A stretch of DNA of 64,000 nucleotides from JALYOC01 sp036675345 (lineage in GTDB: Bacteria; Myxococcota; Myxococcia; Myxococcales; Myxococcaceae). The DNA lies in NCBI GenBank assembly GCA_036675345.1, contig JAKFFE010000022.1, positions 248,001-312,000 of the forward strand. Direction: 5' to 3'. A model generated the notes under the pieces. That model made no database searches, was not told where the DNA came from, and saw only the letters and a program-made list of their open reading frames with translations. Position numbers and translations under genes: made by a program. This document shows positions 59,821-64,000 of the stretch, piece by piece (the stretch's first letter is position 1; each line of letters opens with the position of its first letter).

Positions 59821-60603
59821 ATGCGCCCGACGACGCTGCCACTGCAGGCCCACGAATCCCGGAGATGGCCCCGGGTGCTCATGCTCGCCTTGCTGCTGGG
59901 GGGGCTGGTGCTCCTGGTCTCCTCCGACGCGGCTCACCAGCGCCTCACCTGGGTGCTCGAGGCCACGACCCCACTGATCTCAGCGCACCCCATCCGGGGC
60001 GCGGTGCTGTTCGTCGCCTTCTCTGCGCTGTCCGCCATGTTGGCCTTCTTCTCCAGCGCAGTGCTGGTCCCGGTGGCAGTGCAAACCTGGGGTGAGCTCG
60101 GGACCGTGGTGTTGCTCTGGCTGGGATGGATCCTGGGCGGGAGCTGCGCCTATGGGCTCGCGCGGGCGTGGGGGAGGTCGGTGATCCGGTTCCTGACCTC
60201 TGAGCGGGCGCTGGCGAGGCACGACGCGCGCTTCTCGCCTCAGACGCCCTTCGGGCTGGTGCTCCTCTTTCAGCTCGCTGTTCCCTCGGAGCTTCCCGGC
60301 TACGTCCTCGGCCTGGCCCGATACCCCTTCAGTCGCTACCTGGCGGTGGTGGCGATCGCAGAGTTGCCCTACGCGATCGGCGCGGTGTTCCTGGGCGCAA
60401 GCGTCCTCAATCGCAGACTGGGTCTGCTCCTCACGTTGGGCGCGTTCGCCATCCTGGTCAGTGCGTTGGCGCTCCGGATGCTGCGCAAGCGGGTCGCGCC
60501 TCCACCGCCCCCTCCTGTTCAGACCCGAGCGCATGGGGCACAGCGCGCTTCCCGACCGCCCGCGGACCCCCGACGCTCCTTCGCCAGGGAGGAGCGCGGA
60601 TGA
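59821..60603 (+). CDS. TVP38/TMEM64 (VTT-domain) membrane protein
   Basis: 260 aa from ATG 59821; later starts cannot be excluded because no strong ribosome site is seen. It has about six hydrophobic segments. The VTT/SNARE-associated core is recognisable from LLWLGWILGGSCAYGLARAW-like text (G-x-x-x-G-x-x-x-x-Y-x-x-x-R-x-x-G) and FQLAVPSELPGYVLGLARYP (P-x-x-x-x-x-Y-x-x-G). DedA/TVP38 proteins act in membrane homeostasis and lipid movement. The C-terminus is cytoplasmic, Arg/Pro-rich. Its stop overlaps the start of the GH13 gene (ATGA), an unusual pairing. Confidence 0.8.
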   Translation: MRPTTLPLQAHESRRWPRVLMLALLLGGLVLLVSSDAAHQRLTWVLEATTPLISAHPIRGAVLFVAFSALSAMLAFFSSAVLVPVAVQTWGELGTVVLLWLGWILGGSCAYGLARAWGRSVIRFLTSERALARHDARFSPQTPFGLVLLFQLAVPSELPGYVLGLARYPFSRYLAVVAIAELPYAIGAVFLGASVLNRRLGLLLTLGAFAILVSALALRMLRKRVAPPPPPPVQTRAHGAQRASRPPADPRRSFAREERG

Positions 60604-62219
60604 GCGAACCCAGGACGTCACACCACTGGTGGCAGACCGGCGTGATCTACGAGGTCTATGTCCGCTCCTTCCAGGACTCGGACGGCGACGGGATCGGCGA
60701 CCTCGAAGGGCTCCGCAGCCGGCTGGACTATCTGGAGTGGCTGGGCGTGGACATCCTCTGGCTCACTCCCATCTACCCCTCGCCGATGGTGGAGTTCGGC
60801 TACGACATCGCGAACTACACCGATGTGGAACCACTGTTCGGTTCACTGGCCGGGTTCGACGCGCTGCTCGCCGACGCACACGGTCGCGGGATGAAGGTGG
60901 TACTGGACATCGCGCCCAACCACTCGTCGGACCAGCATCCGTGGTTCGTGGAGTCGCGGTCTTCGCGCACCAACCCGAAGGCCGACTGGTACCTGTGGCG
61001 GGATCCCGGACCCGACGGCGGGCCGCCCAACAACTGGCTCAGCGCGTTCGGTGGCAAGAGCGCCTGGGAGTTCGAGCCCCGGCGCGGGCAGTACTACTAC
61101 CACGCGTTCATGAGGGAGCAGCCGGACCTCAACTGGCGCAACCCAGAGGTGGAGGGCGCGATCTTCGACGCCCTCCGCTTCTGGCTGAAGCGCGGGGTGG
61201 ATGGCTTCCGGATCGATGTCATCTGGCACCTGCTCAAGGACGCCGAGTTCCGCGACAACCCACCGAACCCCGACTACGACCCCAAGTCGATGCCGTCCAA
61301 CGACGCGCAGCGCGCCCTCTACAACACGGACCGTCCGGAGGTGGTGGACATCGTCGAGCGCACCCGCGGAGTGCTGCGCGAGTTCGGCGAGGACCGGCTG
61401 ATCATCGGCGAGCTGTACCACTCGCCCGAGCGGATGGTGCGCTTCTACGGTGAAGCCGCCGGCGGGGCGCAGATGCCGCACAACCAGATGCTGGTCCTGC
61501 TCCCGTGGAAGGCGGACGGGCTGCGCGACGCGATCGAGAAGTACCTGGCGTCGATCCCCGAGGACTGCTGGCCCAACTGGGTACTCAGCAACCACGACAA
61601 GCCGCGCATCGCCACCCGGGTGGGGCGACCGGCGCAGGCCCGGGTGGCGCGGATGCTGCTGTGCACGCTCTTCGGCACGCCCACCCTGTACTACGGCGAC
61701 GAGCTGGGGCTGGAGAACGTGCCCATCCCGCCGGAGCTGCTGCAGGACCCGTTCGAGAAGCTGGATCCAGGTCGGGGCCAGGGCCGCGACGGCCAGCGCA
61801 CGCCGATGCCGTGGCAGCCGGATGCTCCCCACGCAGGCTTCACCACCGGCAAACCGTGGCTCCCGCTTGGACAGGACTGGCGAGAGGTCAACGTGGAGGT
61901 CCAGCGCAACAATCCAGATTCGATCCTGAACCTGACCCGCGAATTGCTGCAGCTGCGCCGCGGGGAGGCCGCCTTCACCCTGGGCAGGCACCGGCTGGTG
62001 CTCAACGAAGGGCCGGTGCTCGCCTACCGGCGGGAGCACGAGAACAAGGGCTTCCTGGTCGCGCTGAACCTCTCGCGCGACTTCGCCTCCCTGGAGCTTC
62101 CCCATGGCTGGCGCGCGCTGGAGCCGGTGCTCTCCACGCTGGGCGCGGTCACTTCCGGGGAGGTCCGCGGAACCCTCCGGCTGCGCCCCGACGAGGGGTT
62201 GATCCTCCGCCGGGCTTGA
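60600..62219 (+). CDS. GH13 alpha-glucosidase (oligo-1,6-glucosidase type)
   Basis: 539 aa, no signal peptide, cytoplasmic. GH13 regions are all present: DGIGDLEGLRSRLDYLEWLG (calcium/loop region of the GH13_31-like group), VLDIAPNHSSDQHPWF (region I), GVDGFRIDVIWHL with nucleophile D206 (region II), IIGELYH with acid/base E271 (region III) and VLSNHDKPR with D333 (region IV). The sequence after region II (HLLKDAEFRDNP) suits alpha-1,4/1,6-glucosidases acting on maltose, isomaltose or trehalose-related sugars. It overlaps the VTT gene by ATGA. The substrate cannot be fixed from motifs alone. Confidence 0.92.
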   Translation: MSEPRTSHHWWQTGVIYEVYVRSFQDSDGDGIGDLEGLRSRLDYLEWLGVDILWLTPIYPSPMVEFGYDIANYTDVEPLFGSLAGFDALLADAHGRGMKVVLDIAPNHSSDQHPWFVESRSSRTNPKADWYLWRDPGPDGGPPNNWLSAFGGKSAWEFEPRRGQYYYHAFMREQPDLNWRNPEVEGAIFDALRFWLKRGVDGFRIDVIWHLLKDAEFRDNPPNPDYDPKSMPSNDAQRALYNTDRPEVVDIVERTRGVLREFGEDRLIIGELYHSPERMVRFYGEAAGGAQMPHNQMLVLLPWKADGLRDAIEKYLASIPEDCWPNWVLSNHDKPRIATRVGRPAQARVARMLLCTLFGTPTLYYGDELGLENVPIPPELLQDPFEKLDPGRGQGRDGQRTPMPWQPDAPHAGFTTGKPWLPLGQDWREVNVEVQRNNPDSILNLTRELLQLRRGEAAFTLGRHRLVLNEGPVLAYRREHENKGFLVALNLSRDFASLELPHGWRALEPVLSTLGAVTSGEVRGTLRLRPDEGLILRRA

Positions 62220-62264
62220 GAAGGTGCCGAAGCAGATCCTCCTCTCGGTGCCGCAAGGCCAAGA

Positions 62265-62420
62265 CCCCGGACGAAGTAGGCGCGCCGTGAGAGTTCGTCC
62301 GGCCTGGCCGCGGAAACCCCGGACGAAGTAGGCGCGCCGTGAGAGTTCGTCCGGCCTGGCCGCGGAAACCCCGGACGAAGTAGGCGCGCCGTGAGAGTTC
62401 GTCCGGCTTGGCCGCGGAAC
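62265..62420. repeat. Three tandem 52-bp palindromic repeats upstream of tRNA-Leu
   Basis: Units 62265-62316, 62317-62368 and 62369-62420. The first two are identical; the third differs at two positions. Each contains CCGGACGAA ... TTCGTCCGG (9-bp perfect inverted repeat) around an 18-nt loop that includes the palindrome GGCGCGCC. They are noncoding, between the GH13 stop and the tRNA, and resemble REP/BIME-type elements. Confidence 0.9.
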
Positions 62421-62493
62421 CCCCCGGCTGGCGGTCACAATTTCTGCCATGGCCGTTGAGCGCCGCCATCTTTGAGCTAGATCCAGAGCGCAG

Positions 62494-62579
62494 GCACGAG
62501 TGGCGGAATCGGTATACGCAGCGGACTTAAAATCCGCGGCCTCGCAAGAGGCGTCCGGGTTCAAGTCCCGGCTCGTGCA
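62494..62579 (+). tRNA. tRNA-Leu(UAA)
   Basis: 86 nt. The acceptor arms GCACGAG/CTCGTGC are perfect, with discriminator A. The anticodon stem GCGGA/TCCGC encloses loop CTTAAAA, giving anticodon TAA (62528-62530). The class II variable arm is GCCTC-GCAA-GAGGC, and the T-arm is CCGGG-TTCAAGT-CCCGG. CCA is not encoded (CAT follows). It reads UUA (and possibly UUG), the rarest Leu codon in this DNA. Confidence 0.97.
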
Positions 62580-62601
62580 TTCGTAGAACGGGAGTGAGCG
62601 G

Positions 62602-63090
62602 ATGGAACTCGATCAGACCTGTCTGGAGGCGGCCTCTTCGCTGCTGGACCGGTGCAAGGCGGCGAAGGTGAAGCTGGCCACTGCCGAGTCCTGTACCGGC
62701 GGGCTGCTCTCCGCCTGTCTGACCGAGATCGCCGGCTCCTCGGCGGTGGTGGACCGGGGCTTCGTCACCTACTCCAACGAGGCGAAGACCCAGCTCCTGG
62801 GCGTTCCCGCGGACCTGATCGCCGCTCACGGGGCGGTCAGCGAACCGGTGGCCCGGGCGATGGCGGAGGGCGCGTTGGCCCGCTCGGCCGCGCAGCGCTC
62901 GGTGGCGATCACCGGGATCGCCGGGCCCAGCGGCGGCACTGCGGAGAAGCCGGTGGGGCTGGTCCACTTCGCGGTCGCTCGCACCGACGGTGCGACCCGC
63001 TCCGCCCACCGGGTCTTTCCCGGGGATCGCCGGACGGTCCGCTCCGCCTCGGTCGCCTTCGCGCTCCAATTGCTGGGCGAGACCCTGTAG
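62602..63090 (+). CDS. pncC: CinA C-terminal domain protein (nicotinamide-nucleotide amidase)
   Basis: 162 aa, a stand-alone CinA C-terminal/PncC domain. It deamidates NMN to nicotinate mononucleotide in NAD recycling. Signature text: LATAESCTGGLLSACLTEIA with the catalytic-type SCTGG, GFVTYSNEAKTQLLGV, and AITGIAGPSGGTAEKPVGLV. The length fits the single-domain form (about 160). It starts 22 bp after the tRNA-Leu and is 9 bp upstream of the ornithine-cyclodeaminase-like gene, so those two genes are probably one operon. Confidence 0.93.
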   Translation: MELDQTCLEAASSLLDRCKAAKVKLATAESCTGGLLSACLTEIAGSSAVVDRGFVTYSNEAKTQLLGVPADLIAAHGAVSEPVARAMAEGALARSAAQRSVAITGIAGPSGGTAEKPVGLVHFAVARTDGATRSAHRVFPGDRRTVRSASVAFALQLLGETL

Positions 63091-63099
63091 GAACGGCCC

Positions 63100-64000
63100 A
63101 TGTCGACGCTGCTTTTGACCCACCAGGACGTGGTCCGGCACCTGGATGCGCTGTTGTTGATGGGAGAGTTGAAGGAGGCGCTGAAGGCGGACTCGCACGG
63201 GCGACCGGTGGCGGCCCAGCGGGCGCGGTCGGTGCTCCACTCCCACGGGACCGCGGTGGCGATCTTCCCGGGCAGCATCGCCGGGGTCCCCGCCTACACG
63301 GTCAAGGTGCACTCCAAGTTCCCGCTTCAGACCCCGGCGATCCGCGGGGTGATCCACCTCTTCGACCTCAACACCGGCGAGCTGCTGGCGATCATGGACT
63401 CCCGGCAGATCACCGCGGTCCGCACCGGGGTGCTGGGCGCGATCGCCGCCAACACCCTGGCCCGGCCGGACGCCAAGCGGGTGGCGCTGATCGGCGCGGG
63501 CGCCCAGGCCTCGATGCAGGTCAAGTCGCTGCGGCTGGTCCGGTCGCTGGAGCACGTGCGGATCTACGACGTGGTCCAGGAGCGCTCGGCGGCGCTGGCG
63601 GCCAAGCTCCACACCTCCCTCTCCCTGCCGGTGCGGATGGCCCAGACCATCGAAGAGGCGGTGGCGGACGCGGACATCGTGATCTGCTCCACCTGGTCCC
63701 GCGAACCGCTGCTGGTCCCGGGCATGGTCCCCAAGGGTTGCCACGTCACCAGCCTGGGCGCGGATGAACCGGGCAAGCAGGAACTCTCCCGCGAGCTGAT
63801 CCTTCAGGGGTCCTTCTTCTGCGACGACCGGGCGCTGGCGCTCTCCTCGGGGGCGATCGGCACCGCCGGGCTGACCGAGGCGGCAATCAAGGCCGAGCTG
63901 GGCGAGGTGCTGGCCGGTTCGAAGCAGGGCCGCAATTCTCCCTCGGACATCACCCTGTTCTCGCCGGTGGGGCCGCCGATCGCGGATCTGGCCGCCGCCT
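63100..64000 (+). CDS. Ornithine cyclodeaminase / mu-crystallin family protein (partial)
   Basis: ATG 63100, open to the right edge of the window (300 codons visible). The Rossmann motif is VALIGAGAQASMQVKSLRLV (G-x-G-x-Q-A), preceded by MDSRQITAVRTGVLGAIAAN, the conserved substrate region of the family. ADIVICSTWSREPLL and HVTSLGADEPGKQEL (G-x-D-x-P-x-K-x-E-L) follow, all typical. It may be an ornithine cyclodeaminase or another family member such as an alanine dehydrogenase; the sequence does not decide. It lies 9 bp after the pncC-like gene. Confidence 0.9.
   Translation, partial: MSTLLLTHQDVVRHLDALLLMGELKEALKADSHGRPVAAQRARSVLHSHGTAVAIFPGSIAGVPAYTVKVHSKFPLQTPAIRGVIHLFDLNTGELLAIMDSRQITAVRTGVLGAIAANTLARPDAKRVALIGAGAQASMQVKSLRLVRSLEHVRIYDVVQERSAALAAKLHTSLSLPVRMAQTIEEAVADADIVICSTWSREPLLVPGMVPKGCHVTSLGADEPGKQELSRELILQGSFFCDDRALALSSGAIGTAGLTEAAIKAELGEVLAGSKQGRNSPSDITLFSPVGPPIADLAAA

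Noticed and set aside
62265..62420. Three direct repeats taken as a CRISPR array
   Set aside because: Units are contiguous, with no unique spacers, and no cas genes are present.
62494..62579. tRNA-Leu as an integration site of a genomic island
   Set aside because: No integrase nearby and no second copy of the tRNA 3' end was noticed; flanking genes are ordinary.

Overview
The window is very GC-rich, gene-dense DNA with mostly ATG/GTG starts and many 4-bp ATGA/GTGA overlaps. It almost certainly comes from a gliding myxobacterium (Myxococcota, probably the Myxococcus/Archangium/Stigmatella side). The decisive evidence is an eight-gene block at 18.0-42.8 kb that reproduces, in order, the second gliding-motility ('M2' or G5) cluster of Myxococcus xanthus: gltD(agmU)-gltE(aglT)-gltF-gltG(pglI)-gltH-[Gly-rich TPR protein]-gltI(agmK)-gltJ(agmX). 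The other Glt genes (gltABCK), the AglRQS motor and MglA/MglB are not in the window.

Left part (1-17.9 kb). An ECF sigma factor, a zinc-finger membrane anti-sigma factor and a caspase-like secreted peptidase (cut by the window edge) overlap in one minus-strand operon behind a lipoprotein gene. Divergent from them is a secreted Gly/Ser/Asn-repeat protein with a likely outer-membrane barrel. Next come a nucleotidyltransferase-like protein, an alpha/beta hydrolase, and a four-gene ABC exporter of the GldA/GldF/GldG plus DUF4340 type reading left from a good sigma70-type promoter. Aspartokinase (lysC) diverges from it. A five-gene minus-strand operon then holds a DnaD-like hypothetical, a DnaC-like AAA+ loader with zinc fingers, an S2P-type protease with a helical repeat tail, a DUF6445-type protein and a small membrane protein. 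It is divergent from gltD.

Centre (18-44 kb). The gliding cluster covers periplasmic TPR proteins (GltD, GltE), a small exported protein (GltF), inner-membrane proteins with cytoplasmic signalling domains and periplasmic CX44C tails (GltG with FHA; GltJ with zinc ribbon and GYF), an outer-membrane barrel (GltH), and a 4,106-residue TPR protein (GltI) that shows a higher-order repeat of about 300 residues. Two hairpins with T-tracts, after gltG and just before gltI, suggest that the cluster is not one uniform transcript. A TIGR04552-type gene follows gltJ.

Right part (44-64 kb). Mostly housekeeping and metabolic genes: purL, a divergent LysR regulator, an FAD monooxygenase, a DMT permease, ffh, an oligoendopeptidase F-like M3 peptidase, a cysteine synthase homologue, a small lipoprotein, a DUF4336-type metallo-hydrolase, a quinone-oxidoreductase-like MDR, two hypothetical membrane proteins, a TVP38/TMEM64 protein overlapping a GH13 alpha-glucosidase, tRNA-Leu(UAA) preceded by three tandem 52-bp palindromic repeats, a CinA/PncC amidohydrolase, and an ornithine cyclodeaminase cut by the right edge. 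No rRNA, CRISPR array, insertion sequence or prophage was seen, and no gap between genes exceeds 300 bp. All family names rest on reading the translations by eye; no database search was made.
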